A stretch of 64,000 nucleotides of DNA from the NCBI GenBank assembly GCA_003254925.1, contig QANZ01019100.1:501684-565683 (forward strand), read 5' to 3'. Both the position numbers and the translations under genes were made by a program. The notes under the pieces were generated by a model. It did not search any database. It saw only the letters and a list, made by a program, of their open reading frames with translations, and was not told the origin of the DNA. Positions 37,736 through 49,225 of this stretch are shown one piece after another. Source of the DNA: Chamaecrista fasciculata (lineage: Eukaryota > Streptophyta > Magnoliopsida > Fabales > Fabaceae). The stretch's first letter is position 1; every line of letters begins with the position of its first letter.

Positions 37736-38633
37736 TTATGATTATATAATGGTTTAACCCACCAAGATGTGATTTCAAACCTACATCCCATGATTCGGTA
37801 GTAATTTTGAAACCCCTGGCTCTCTTTGGATTGGCATCCAGAAAAACTGAGTTTTATCATCCATTATTATTATTTGCTTTTTCCACCATGTTCAATTATT
37901 TTATCATCTTTTGATATAAAAAAAATTATTTTATCATCTTCAAATGGGGCTACTAACTTAAAATTTGTGATCACCTGTATATATATTATTACCAGTTTGT
38001 GAAGATAATTTCTCACATTATTCGAAAACATCATTTTGTCTATTGATGAGGATATATGACTGCAATGGGGTCGTTGCACCCATAAAAAAGTATAAGGAAA
38101 TAAAAAAAAATGGTTGAAATGTTATTTTGATGAATTTTTATTTACCTTTGGAACAAAAAGAGTTGGTAAGATTTGCTTAATACAATTTTTATCTCCCAGT
38201 ACTGTTTGAGTGTTTGGGTTTAGAAGCTCATTTTTAGCCTTTATGGGTTATTATAGTTATCGGGCCTTTTCTTATGAACTGTTGAACTTGCATGGATCTG
38301 CATTGACTGCAAAAAGAAAAGAATTAGCTTGAAACAGCCCCACCTTCATCCTCAATGGAGCAACCATTGTTGTGGATCACAACTAATCAGCCCCTTTCTC
38401 TTTTACTTTTGAGTTATCACCTTTAGGATTTGTATAATAATTATTACTTTTATTTTACTAGTTTTGAAGTAACTATATGATTTTCAAATAATCAAAATAC
38501 TGAGGATTAAAAGTTTAAACTCTAAAAAATAAAAAGTTCTACCGTTACTGTAGATAAGGACCATCTTCCATTTAAGTTTCTCGTGTTTCTAATAGACATG
38601 ACAAGAAGGGGTTGAAAGGGAGCCACAAAATGA
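37736..38633. other. Spacer between two foldback elements
   Basis: AT-rich DNA without a recognised gene. It begins with one copy of TTATGATTA and ends with GCCACAAAATGA, the target duplications of the elements on either side. Confidence 0.6.
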
Positions 38634-39819
38634 GGCTTTTTGACCAACATATATTTTAAAAAATAAATATTTATTAAATGATATTTATTATAAAAATATT
38701 TACTAATATATATTTTGTTTTGCGGCGGAAGTGTCCTTTTTTATTTTGCCGCAAGTCGCTATAGCGACTTGTGTGCAAAATATGAATGTTTTGCACATTC
38801 ACATTTGCCTGCATGCTGCCAAAAGTGAAAACTACAAGATGATACACAATAGTTTTGACTTTCTTGCACATGGATATATCATATAGGACCTAAATTAAAT
38901 TTCATAAAAATATTCAGGAGCAAAATGTTATTTAATCCAAAGCAAAGTGCTTTACTCTAAAATGTGGTCCACATTGTAAAAGCGTGTTCCACCTTGCAAA
39001 GCTATCCTCAACCACGGTTTTGTTTTGAACAAATTTGGTTTTGCAAATCCATTCATTTACCTCTTCTCTCTCCGTCATATCGAAATCAAACACTGGTTTT
39101 GTTTTGAACAAAACTAGTTTTGCAAATCCATTTATTTTACACATGATGTAAAACGCAACAGCAGTAACAACACCACAATTCACCCAACTCGCCAAACAAA
39201 TCATCAACATACAAACGAAACTGAGAAATGAGCAACAAAATCAATGAAACTGTGAGTTTCTTTGTTGGCGCCTCCTTCGTCGTCCGCCACAAGTTAGAGT
39301 TTTTGATTTCGATCTGAAAGAGAGAGAAGAGGTAAATGAATGGATTTGCAAAACCAGTTTTGTTCAAAACAAAACCGTGGTTGAGGATGGCTTTGCAAGG
39401 TGGAACAAGCTTTTACAATGTGGACCACACTTTAGAGCAAAGCTGCTTTGGATTAAATAAAATTTTGCTCCTGAATGTTTTTATGAAATTTAATTTAGGT
39501 CCTAGATGATATATCCATGTGCAAAAAAGTCAAAACTATTCTATATCATCTTGCAGTTTTCACTTTTGGCAGCATGGAAGCAAACATGAATATGCCGCAA
39601 GTCGCTATCGGTGGTAGCGACTTGCGGCACATTCATATTTTGCACACAAGTCGCTATCACCGGTAGCGACTTGTGTACAAAACATGTTTGCCACAAGTCG
39701 CTATAGGTGGTAGCGACTTGCGGCAAAATAAAAAAGTACATTTCTGCCGCAAAACAAAATATATATTAATAAATATTTTTAANTTAATATTTATTTTTTA
39801 AAAAATATGAGTCAAATTG
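38634..39819. mobile_element. Foldback element with hairpin array, 12-bp TSD
   Basis: Two inverted arms of roughly 420-500 bp enclose a core near 39070-39310. GCCACAAAATGA flanks both ends (38622-38633 and 39820-39831). The right arm carries three consecutive small palindromes built on CAAGTCGCTA...TAGCGACTTG at 39597-39733. The left arm has only one collapsed copy near 38749-38775. A single N at 39783 lies in the right arm. No transposase frame is visible. The size of the duplication (9-12 bp) and the arm length suggest a Mutator-like non-autonomous element. Confidence 0.8.
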
Positions 39820-39946
39820 GCCACAAAATGATACCCCTTCTAATTCCATAGAGCAAATGTTACACTTCTACATTCACCACATTTATACCTTCAGTGATGA
39901 AATCTCAAAATGGTGTAGCATTTCTAGATTAGCAAAAAGATAAAAA

Positions 39947-40206
39947 GAGTAAACTATCAATTTAGTCCTTGGATTATGTGGGTGTTGTTATTTTAGTTCT
40001 TGAATTTTTTAAACGTCTGATTTAACCCCAAAAATTCATGATTCATTGTAATTTAGACTGGGACTGAATTGTACATGATTAGGATTACTTATGGAAGTAT
40101 TAACTTGTAATGAATCATAATTTTTTGGGAAAACAGACATTTCAAAAAATCAGCAACTAAAATGATAGTTCCCATATAATCTAGGGACTGGAATGTCAAT
40201 TTACTC
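39947..40206. mobile_element. Inverted-repeat MITE just downstream of the CDCA7 gene
   Basis: The left end reads GAGTAAACTATCAATTTAG and the right end is the inverse of GAGTAAATTGACATTCCAG; imperfect pairing extends across nearly the whole 260 bp (for example ATGATTCATT in the inner part of both arms). Its start is the same family as the element at 44642. A clean target duplication is not visible. It ends 26 bp from the CDCA7 stop codon, so it probably lies in that gene's 3' untranslated region. Confidence 0.7.
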
Positions 40207-40231
40207 AACCAAAAAAGCTTCCCTACCTCCT

Positions 40232-42248
40232 TCATGTTTTTTTATGCCTAGGCCTAAGTCTTCTAGCAACACAGTCTTCTCCAGGTTTGGAGGAACACGC
40301 AGATGATTTCTTGGTCTCTGAGCTGTCAATCTGTTCAGGTTGATTTTGCACATCAGAAAAGGGCAAGGATCTCTTTGCTGAAACGTGACCTCCATAACCT
40401 TCATATATATGTTTCATGGTATCCAAGCAATTTTCATTGTCATGCTGATCTTGCACATCAGAAAAAGGCAATGATCTCTTTACTAAAAGTTGTCCTCCAT
40501 CACCTTCAGCAAGAGGCTTCAATGATCCAGCAAGATCATTTTCATTGACCCCAACAGACTCTTTAGAAAAAGATTTTGAATCTGTGAAGGGTACTAGTGA
40601 CCTTTCCGCCGAAACTGGGCTGGAAGCATCATCATTTTTCTCCGCATTTGGATCTGAACGACGAGTTTGAATGAGATAGTGTGCAACTGATTTGTAGCCC
40701 AATTTTTCTACCTAATATATGGATGAAACGATGCTTTAAGGCAGGATAATTTGAAAACTGGAAACATAAAAGTAGAACCAAAACCAAAATTTGGTCAAAT
40801 GATTGAGTTAGAGGTGTAACCTTTCTATAAAGATAGCCTGTGGGAGCCCATCCTTTTGCTTGACGGCATAAGCTGCAGTTGCAGATTCCACGACAAACAG
40901 GACATATCCAATCTGGATTCTGCAAGGCTTCAAGAACATGCTCCCCATATCTACAAGACTCATGGATGATCAGGTATATTATTTTGACATGGATTGTAAA
41001 TATATATGTGCAGAGTTTAAATAACAGAATTTAATTTGAGTGCCAAAAATTAGTTATACATTTCATACTAGATAGTAGTTAGTAGTTACTGGATGGTGAA
41101 ATATTCCAGACAACTTATTCAAGAGATAATCGTTGACCGTAGGATCCGTTAACATAAATTTTATGAGGAGAAGCTTGTTTTAGAAAGAATACCTCATGTA
41201 CAAGCAATCTCCACAAAACTGCCCCTGGACCATGTTGCATTGGCTACACTGGGTTCGATAACCCATAGTTTTCTGCCTGTAAATTTATATTTATATCTTG
41301 TACTGAAGCTCAATGGAAAGTTGTGGAAGCAAAACAGCATAAACTTTATCAAATATCATGTAAAATAAGGCCATATATAGTAAATTCCAGACATTTATTG
41401 ATATTGTAACTAAGAAAGGAGAAACATCAAGTTGATCCAAGACAGGTTGTTCATATAAAGGGGAAATGAATCATCAACTAGACTTGTCATGATAACATAA
41501 AAAAACAAACAGAGCAATGTCAAGGTAGACAATCTACTTATCTACCTCATCATAATTAAAGATCTCGTGGCACTAATTTATCCCTTTGGTTGGAAAGTTA
41601 AAAGAATAGAGCTAACCTGCACTGATGGCAAGTTTTGCCTCTGAAGGAATCATAAATTCGTTTTCCATCCTTCCCATAACCATCCACGAACAACGTCCAG
41701 CTCTTCTCCGTATTACCCAGCAGCTTCTCGTGTTCTTCAGTGTAAATCTCTGGCTTCGAATCTCGTTCTGTTACAGTCTTACCATTTTCCAGAGATTCAT
41801 CATTCTTGGGGAGCTCTTCAGAGTAACTAATCGGTGTCCCACTCTGCAACCTGGAACACTCAAAAGTCCAAAAACCATAATGAAGCGAGAAGAAAACAAT
41901 GACGAATGACATGGAATGACTGCTGAAGTCAATGATTAAAGAATAAAAAAACTGTAACCTAGAAGAGCGACGAAGGGGTCCCGATGGCTTCGCAGAAGAA
42001 GGTCGCGGAGAGTGAGAGGTTTTGCAGTCGGAAGGGCGTAATCGGGTACGCTTTGTGTGGGACTTGAGCTTGAGGGAGAGATCCATAATACCTAGCTTTT
42101 GCATTCTGTGGAGGTTTTCTCTGATTCTTTGTTCTCTGGATTGCTCGTACACCGACATTTTCTCAGTCTCGACCGTGTGGGTTTGATAATCGTCGCTGTT
42201 GCCAAGCGGGGAGCTCACTGCTCGGCTTCGCGTTCTGAGAGCGGCCAT
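40232..42248 (-). CDS. CDCA7-like zinc-finger protein (zf-4CXXC_R1)
   Basis: A nuclear protein of the CDCA7 group, known partners of HELLS/DDM1-type remodellers that keep DNA methylated. Five exons chain in phase: 42248-41959, 41850-41617, 41276-41193, 40950-40821 and 40711-40232, giving 405 residues. The signature domain spans about residues 170-246, with [54 protein letters not shown] and PTGYLYRK; all paired cysteines are present. Upstream is a basic stretch ([12 protein letters not shown]) and a conserved [12 protein letters not shown] helix. The C-terminal tail repeats a short motif ([10 protein letters not shown]) and ends [10 protein letters not shown]. The closest Arabidopsis match I recall is At2g23530. 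Which CDCA7 subclass it belongs to was not decided. Confidence 0.93.
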
Positions 42249-42420
42249 CGGCGTTCTTCTTCTCTTCTCTTCTCTTCTGTTTTCTTGCTTTTTGAATATC
42301 GAACGGTCGACTTGGGTTTTGTATTTTACTGCACGGGAATTGAGAAAAAGAAAGAAACGAATATCCTCACTTTTTGTCTCTATTTAATTTGATTACGTAG
42401 TATTATTTTTTTTATAATAT
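42249..42420. promoter_or_regulatory. CDCA7 promoter region
   Basis: The immediate 5' flank of the minus-strand CDCA7 gene. A pyrimidine tract (repeated TTCTC in plus orientation near 42255-42290) lies just upstream of the ATG and is probably leader sequence. Confidence 0.4.
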
Positions 42421-42660
42421 TTAATATTTAATCCAAAATATCAGATGTTTTATAAATTCAAGAGAGCATTAATTATTTTTTTACTATTCTACCCCTATTA
42501 AATATAGTAGAGTCATAAATGTATAAACATTTTCCAAGTAATTTAATAGGGATAGTTTAGTCATTTTACTTCATTTTTCTCTTCATTCTATGTTGACTAA
42601 TCATTTTCTTAATCTGTGTGTAGAAACCTTAAACATCAGATATATAAAACCGGAGGGAGT
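42421..42660. mobile_element. Stowaway-type MITE, copy A
   Basis: The right end reads CCGGAGGGAGT, the inverse of the Stowaway terminus CTCCCTCCG. The inside matches 47740-47900, sharing ATGTTTTATAA, AAGAGAGCATTAATTATT and TATTAAATATAGTAGAGTC. The left end is unclear, so the start is approximate. Confidence 0.65.
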
Positions 42661-44064
42661 ATTAAGTAATAAGTATTCGCTCATTTCCCAGGCCAAAACA
42701 GAAAAGAGTAAAGACTAGCATGAGCTCATTTCAAATTTTCCAAGTTCCAACTTCCCTAGTGTGTAGTGTAGTGTAGTGTGTAATCAATTCCATTTTCTTT
42801 TTGGGAAAAAATTATGAGTTCACTAGCTTTTGAGAAATTAATCAATTCCATTTTCTTTTTGGCCAATAATCAATTTCATTCAACTCAGGATTGTTTACAA
42901 ATTCTTTATTTGCTAAAATTTTAAAAGAGAAGAAGTTTTCTGAAAGAAAATATATAAATAAAAGCTAATTTTTTGGGTCAAATTTATCTAAAGGGTTTTC
43001 TTTTTCACCGAATAATTCCTGCTTTCCTAGTATTCTTACTTCCTCTTTTTTTTTGGGTCAAGGGTCCACTTAGTTCTGAGCATCATGTCACCCAGGACCC
43101 ACTTCAACTATATGGGCTTTTTTCCTTTTGAGCCTAAGTACATAACCTAGCCCATACTTTTGTTTTCACATCATTTGATCCAAAAGAAAGTGAGATCTGA
43201 CAGAAAAGGCTGAGAGTGTGGACTCAGTCAGATGATACAAGTCAACCAGCTACGAAGAAAATATATCAAGGTAGACTTGTCAACGGCAATTGTGTACTTG
43301 TCAACTTGTTTATCAACCAAAAAGTGAAATAATATGTTAAATATTGACCATATCTTTTTCTTGAGTCGTTCGATTTAGATGGACTTTGATATTATTTTTA
43401 GGATCAAACAGAACAGGCAATATTTGCATCCAATGGCAATAATCAACTAATCATCATCATCATATCATATAAATAAGGGTAAATTACAGTTTGGTACCCT
43501 GTGGTTAGGGGCAGTTTCACTTTGGTACCCTGAAAGAAAAATTTTTGCAGTTTGGTGCCCCATGATTTTCTCCGTTAGCGAATTGGTCCCCTGTGCTTTA
43601 TTTCTATTAGGATTTAACGGCAAATGTGATTGTGACCACGTTAAAATGTCAAAAACCTCCCAACAAGTCTTCTCTTATACGTTTAAGTCCTTTCCCTTTA
43701 CTAAAAGGAATCAAAACATAGAGAAAATAGAAACTAAAGAGTACTTTNGTCGAATAACCTCATCTTTAAGTACGTCACCATGAATAAAATGCACTCAGTG
43801 ACGCAAAAACTAGCTTCTAGTAAAGGCAAATCCCAAGACCACAGCACGTTAAGATAAATCTGCTCATATGTTGATGACCTACCACATCAACAAAACTTAT
43901 TATCATCAAATTGTCCTCTTCTTTTAGTTGTTTACACATCGAACTCCATATATATAAACAAGCTTAAAAGTTTTTGTGGTGTGACAAATTAATCAAGCTT
44001 TTTAATTAGCTAACTATAAGCTTCTCTCTTGGCTTAATTTGACTCCTCTGTGAAGTTGTGGAGC
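42661..44064. other. Region between CDCA7 and the GDSL gene, with a repeat arm and single N
   Basis: Around 43477-43650 lies a dispersed repeat starting GGGTAAATTACAGTTTGG, with GGTACCCTG twice, as in one arm of a non-autonomous element; the second arm is not seen and a single N is at 43748. The last 200 bp before 44065 is the GDSL promoter, with TATATATAAA at 43951-43960. No other gene is seen. Confidence 0.55.
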
Positions 44065-45854
44065 ATGAGAAACATGGCGTTGGTGAAGAAGTATTATAAC
44101 ATCATTCTGGTGTTTGTAGTTTTAGCTTTGAACCTAAACTTGGATATTGCAAATGGTGCTACGAATGCTAGTTTAAGAGCATCTTACGTATTTGGGGACT
44201 CATTGGTGGATGCCGGAAATAACAACTATCTCTCTACTCTGTCTAAGGCAGACACCCCACCCAATGGAATTGATTTTAAGGCTTCTGGTGGAAACCCCAC
44301 TGGCCGCTACACCAATGGAAGAACCATTGCTGATATTGTTGGTAATTTTTCTTTTCATTTCTTTCTCATACTATATACGGGTTCATTTATATATAATTAG
44401 TAATACCCTTGTTTAGAGATAGATAGATAATTACAATTAATTAATTGACCTTAATTCTTATTCTGCTTTTCAGGAGAGGAACTGGGACAACCCAATTATG
44501 CTGTCCCATTTTTGGCTCCAAACTCAACTGGAAAAGCTATACTCCACGGAGTGAACTATGCTTCAGGAGGGGGAGGGATCCTTAATGCAACGGGACAAAT
44601 ATTTGTCAGTAATAATCTTTAGTTATATATAATATAATTAAGAGTAAACTAACAATTTGGTTCCTTAAAGGTCACCGAACTGACAACTCGGTCCCTAAAA
44701 GATCAAAATGTATAATTTAGTCCCTAAAAAATCAAAATGGTATAATTTAGCCTACTGTTTTGATCTTTCAAGGACTAAATTGTATATTTCAATTTTTCAA
44801 CAACCGAGTTGTCAACTCGGTGATCTTTCAAGGACCAAATTGTTAGTTAAATCTATAATTAACCCCTTTCAGTACTGAGATCTATATATATATAAATCAT
44901 ATGTACGTATCTTCAATAAATTCAGGTGAATAGGCTTGGAATGGATGTCCAAGTAGATTACTTCAACATAACAAGGAAAGAGATAGACAAATTGATGGGG
45001 AAATCAAATGCAAGGGATTTCCTAATGAAAGAATCCATGTTCTCCATCACAGTTGGATCAAACGATTTTCTCAACAATTATCTTCTCCCTGTGGTGTCCG
45101 CCGCAACCAGAGCTTCTCAAAGCCCGGATGCTTTCATCGACGATATGATCAGCCACTTCAGGACACAACTTACTGTATGTAATTAATAAGCAGTACACAT
45201 TAGTTATATTAATTAGTAAACTCTAAAGAGTAACACATATATGGTGAATGTAACAGAGACTTTACCAACTGGATGCGAGGAAATTTGTGATCGGCAACGT
45301 TGGTCCCATAGGGTGCATACCCTACCAGAAGACCATAAATCAGCTGAAGGAAAATCAATGTGTGGATTTGGCCGAGCAGCTTGCACGCCAATACAATGCC
45401 AGATTGAAGGACTTGCTTGCTGAGCTAAACGACAACCTCCATGGAGCCACCTTCGTGCTTGCCAATGTGTATGATTTAGTGATGGATCTCATAGACAACT
45501 ATAAAAAATATGGTACATACATACATATAAAATTTCTTTTGCTAGCTTAATTAATTATATATAACTGTATCTATATACAAGCATATATGTGATAATGAAG
45601 TAACAAGGTTTGATTGATATGATATGGCAGGGTTCACAACATCAAGCACGGCATGTTGTGGGAATGGAGGTCAGTATGCAGGGATAATACCATGTGGACC
45701 AGCGTCTAGCTTGTGTTCAGACAGGTACAAGCACGTGTTTTGGGATCCTTACCATCCAAGTGAGGCTGCTAACTTAATAATCGCCAAGCAGCTTGTTGAC
45801 GGCGACAAAAAATACATTTCTCCCATGAATCTTAGGCAACTTCGAGACCTTTAA
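44065..45854 (+). CDS. GDSL esterase/lipase
   Basis: A secreted SGNH/GDSL hydrolase acting on ester bonds of lipids or cuticle precursors. Five exons chain in phase: 44065-44341, 44474-44604, 44926-45174, 45257-45512 and 45631-45854, giving 378 residues, typical for the family. A signal peptide ([20 protein letters not shown]) precedes block I ([17 protein letters not shown], with the catalytic Ser). Block II ([12 protein letters not shown]) gives the Gly, block III ([11 protein letters not shown]) the Asn, and block V ([11 protein letters not shown]) the Asp and His. All catalytic residues are present. An ATG nine bases downstream (44074) could be used instead. The intron between exons 2 and 3 contains a MITE. 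The closest Arabidopsis members I recall are At2g23540 and At3g50400. The natural substrate is unknown. Confidence 0.95.
44642..44853. mobile_element. Foldback MITE in GDSL intron 2, 9-bp TSD
   Basis: A 212-bp element whose two halves are inverted copies. It starts GAGTAAACTAACAATTTGG and ends with the complement of GATTTAACTAACAATTTGG. TATAATTAA flanks it exactly (44633-44641 and 44854-44862), a Mutator-like 9-bp duplication. It lies wholly inside the intron between GDSL exons 2 and 3 and leaves both splice sites intact. Confidence 0.85.
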
Positions 45855-47213
45855 TTCTATATATTCATTCTACGTACATTGAATACCAGTATAGTATACA
45901 CCCATTTTCCCTTTCATCATTTTGCTATTAAACTGTACCTTTAAATCAATTTCATTCAGTGCGCTTGTCTTTATTATTGTTTCCGGAAACAAACACAATT
46001 TATTATATTAATACATGTAATCTTTCTATAGCAATAAGAAAATGGATGGTGTTACGTTGTCAGTTAATCTAGCTTTTAGAATTTTAATATTTGTAAAGTA
46101 TCTGGTCTGTGCTTCACAATTATTTTGAACTAGGAAGCCAAGTAGGAACTCATTTGAACCAAATTATGGGGAAAAAAATCATTTTGTTAGGTCTAGTTGA
46201 TGGTGATTTTTTAATGCAAAATAGACATAGAATGAATGACAGAAGTGGTGTTTTGTTGAACAACTGCACCTCTCGGTAGTTCAAGAGTCTTAATCAGCAA
46301 TCAACAATGAACCACGCGTGACGTGACCATGCATGTCTTGGATCTATCGCTTTTGGCGTTTGAATAAAACAATACAACAAGGGAATGTCTACCCCTGGAG
46401 ACTGAACAATTTGATTTCCATAGGCTACGTGGTCGATCCATGATAATGATATTACCCCTTTTTAATTTATTGCACTACGGGCTACCGCGAGCATATACAA
46501 TTGGTTTATTTGGTGATTTAATAAGAACAAAAAAATTCTTAATAAGTCATACAATTTATATAAATCAGAAAATGTTGTCTGTTTATTTATTCTCATTCCA
46601 TCCCTTACCAACAAAATTTATAAAATTAATTAGAAAAAAATCACCAATTTAGTAGGAGGGTTATACCAATGGTGATGAGGCCAAGAAGAGAGAAAAGGGA
46701 AGTCATTGATTCAAAGACAAAGCAGTGAATACAATCAAACATATTACACTCTTGTTGATCTCTGAGGAAGAAGCCTAGTGTGACTGTGAGCATTGTCTTG
46801 TATTTGAATGGCTCCTGTTTTGAGTCGATAGTGACCTATGATTGTATGGCCCACACATATTTGGAGACCGCGCGTGCTTCCCATGACGTCGCCGACAATC
46901 ACCAGTCTCCTCCACTGACACCTGTCTCTATTTCCCCTTCCCACCAAATCCGATTCCAATCCAACGGCCATCAAAACCTCTCTCTCTCTCGTTCTCTAGA
47001 GAGAGTAGCGCAAAATCCGGTGAGATACAATACAAATACAACTAGTACGGAGGAGGAATCTGATGCGGACATAACGCGTCCCAAATCAGAGGGCACACCC
47101 AATTATTGCACCCCACGCTACCCAACACTCATCATTCTGTCGCTCCTACCTCCAATATCTACTTCTGCTTCATCTTCCTTGCGCCCTTTCCAAATTCTGC
47201 ACTTTATTTATGG
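45855..47213. other. Intergenic region between GDSL and Dof genes, first half
   Basis: The first part is GDSL 3' flank. About 46840-47180 is richer in GC than its surroundings and resembles a promoter or transduplicated gene fragment, with CT-rich tracts; I recognise no protein in it. Confidence 0.45.
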
Positions 47214-47400
47214 GTCAAAGTTCTATTTTGGTCTCCTAGTTATGTTTCTTGTTCTAAATAGGTCCCTCAGTTATTTTTTGTTCCATATTGGTCCCCCAGT
47301 TATGCAAAACTTGAAAAAGTTGGTCCCTCTAACGTTTTCCATCCATTTTTCCGTTAAAAAAAGAGGAAAAATAAACTTTCATCCTCAAAAGTTTTATTTT
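47214..47400. mobile_element. Single arm related to the element at 36612
   Basis: This stretch repeats the left arm of the 36612-37735 element (TTCTATTTTGGTCTCC, then CCATATTGGTCCCCCAGTTA, GTTGGTCCCTCTAACG and CCATCCATTTTTCCGTTAA). The opposite arm is not found nearby, so it is a truncated copy. Confidence 0.7.
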
Positions 47401-47692
47401 CTTATATTAAGGTCCTTTTCTTTTTATAATAGGATCAAAACATAAGAAAATAAAGTAAATTAAGATTTTAAGTGAATTTACCTAAAAACACAAGATCTCT
47501 CTCTCATCGTTTAAAATAAATGATCCTTGACACCCTATTGATGCCTACTAAGAACCCTATGGATGGCCCTATTTGTTTTTGAGCAATGCGCTTGGTTTGT
47601 CATTTATTTCCCAATAAGATTAATTTTGATACATGAGCCATGGCAAGACTACACGTCAAAGCGGATTATATGAGGAAAAGACAGGAGTAATT

Positions 47693-47900
47693 ACTCCCTC
47701 CGTTCTTAAATATCTGCTTTTTTGGAGAACTTTTTTTATTCTAAAATATCTGATGTTTTATAACTTTAAGAGAGCATTAATTATTCTTTTACCACTCTAT
47801 CCCTATTAAATATAGTAGAGTCATAAATGAATAAACATTTTTCTAGTAATTTAATAGGGATAGTTTAGTCTTTTTACCTCATTTTTCTCTTCATTTTAGG
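47693..47900. mobile_element. Stowaway-type MITE, copy B
   Basis: The left end is ACTCCCTCCGTTC, the Stowaway/mariner terminus, preceded by TT. The inside matches copy A at 42421-42660. The right terminus is missing or too diverged to place, so the end is approximate. Confidence 0.65.
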
Positions 47901-48604
47901 TAGGAGTAATGATATAGTTGAATAAAATGTTGGAACGTGGCTAATCAACTCTCCCACATAATTAATACAGTCAGCGTCACTAATTGACATCATTATTATT
48001 CAGTATTCATGCCCATCATGATCCCATCCCAATGGCCAAAATGCGTGCATTTAACTAGTCCCTCCCTCCCAACTAGAATACGAGAACAAAAAAATAAAAT
48101 AAATTAAATAAATAATCCTTCACCGGAATGCCAGGTGATGATCTTTTATTCAGTCCTAATGGACCAAAAGCTAACGACTCTCACTCCCCATGATACATAA
48201 GACAAAACATAAGCAAACAAAAGAGAAATTTGATAAGGAAAAGTGTGAAGAGAGGGTTGGGTCGTAGGCGTGGCCGTAGTGCAGAACAGCAGAAGCCGTA
48301 GTCCTCCTCCTAATTGTATTTGGGCCAGCCTAGCTAGCTATATAGGTGGAGCCAAACAAAAATATGTCGTGCCTGAACACATATATATATATCATAACAC
48401 TGTAAAGCTGATCGTTTACGTCTCTGAACATGCCTCTGTCACAACCCCAGATATTCTCTTTACCTTCTCTCTCTCTTGCTCCCCCATAAAACCATATATC
48501 TCTCGATCCCCTCATCCCACAAACAACCAAATCCACTATCTCCTCTGTTTCTTCCAACGAGACACACTTTCATAAAATTAACCGATTGAATCAATTTTCC
48601 CACG
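47901..48604 (+). promoter_or_regulatory. Dof gene promoter and leader
   Basis: About 700 bp without a gene. TATATATATATC lies at 48380-48392 and a CT-rich leader (CTCTCTCTCTTGCTCCCCC) runs from about 48462, placing the likely core promoter within 230 bp of the Dof ATG. Confidence 0.4.
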
Positions 48605-49225
48605 ATGCCGTCAGAACAAGAGCATTTGCCGTGTCCTCGTTGCGACTCCACCAACACCAAGTTCTGTTACTACAACAACTACAACTTCTCACAGCCTCGC
48701 CATTTCTGCAAGTCCTGCCGCCGTTACTGGACTCACGGCGGCACCCTCCGTGACATCCCCGTCGGCGGCGGCACTCGCAAAAACGCCAAACGCTCCCGTA
48801 CTACTACTACTACTACTACTGCCTCTGCCACGTCAACGATGACTACTTTGCCTGCTACTGCAACCCCTTTATTGTTGCCACTCTCAACAAACCAAGAAAC
48901 TTCGACTATGCAGTTTGGAGTTGAGGGAAGCTTCTCTTCCTTATTGGGCAACAACACAGGAGAGCCCAGTGGCTTTCTGGCTCTGGGTGGTGGTTTTGGG
49001 CTCGGGCTTGGGCCTGGGTTTGAAGATTTGTATGGGCTCGGGAGAGGTGGTTGGGCTTTTCCCGGAATAGTTGATGGCGGCGGGAGTAACATTATTGGTG
49101 ATGGGGCTCCTGTGGTGCCAAGTTCATGGCATCATCTTGAAAGTGGAGAAGGTGGGTTTGTCAACGGAGAACGCTTCTCTTGGCCGAGATTAGCCATTTC
49201 AACACATGGAAATTGTCTGAAATGA
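48605..49225 (+). CDS. Dof-type C2C2 zinc-finger transcription factor
   Basis: An intronless gene for a 206-residue Dof protein, a plant-specific transcription factor that binds AAAG sites. The Dof finger occupies residues 8-63: [51 protein letters not shown], with the four zinc cysteines (CxxC...CxxC). A short basic KRSR follows. The rest has a Thr-rich tract, a Gly-rich stretch ([20 protein letters not shown]) and the clade-typical end [15 protein letters not shown]. The ending and overall size match Arabidopsis Dof1.6 (At1g47655) best in my memory; by position it may correspond to OBP1 (At3g50410), so the symbol is left blank. A (CTA)n tract codes the Thr run. Confidence 0.95.
   Translation: MPSEQEHLPCPRCDSTNTKFCYYNNYNFSQPRHFCKSCRRYWTHGGTLRDIPVGGGTRKNAKRSRTTTTTTTASATSTMTTLPATATPLLLPLSTNQETSTMQFGVEGSFSSLLGNNTGEPSGFLALGGGFGLGLGPGFEDLYGLGRGGWAFPGIVDGGGSNIIGDGAPVVPSSWHHLESGEGGFVNGERFSWPRLAISTHGNCLK

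Noticed and set aside
38932-39367. Overlapping open frames in the foldback element core
   Set aside because: They read through inverted arms and contain no transposase or other known motif.
39597-39733. Regularly repeated palindromes, considered as a CRISPR array
   Set aside because: Only three units, in a eukaryotic transposable element arm, each itself a palindrome with no unique spacer pattern and no cas genes.
46780-47445. 221-codon open frame on the plus strand
   Set aside because: It crosses into a dispersed repeat arm at 47214 and has no domain; composition looks like promoter or repeat DNA.
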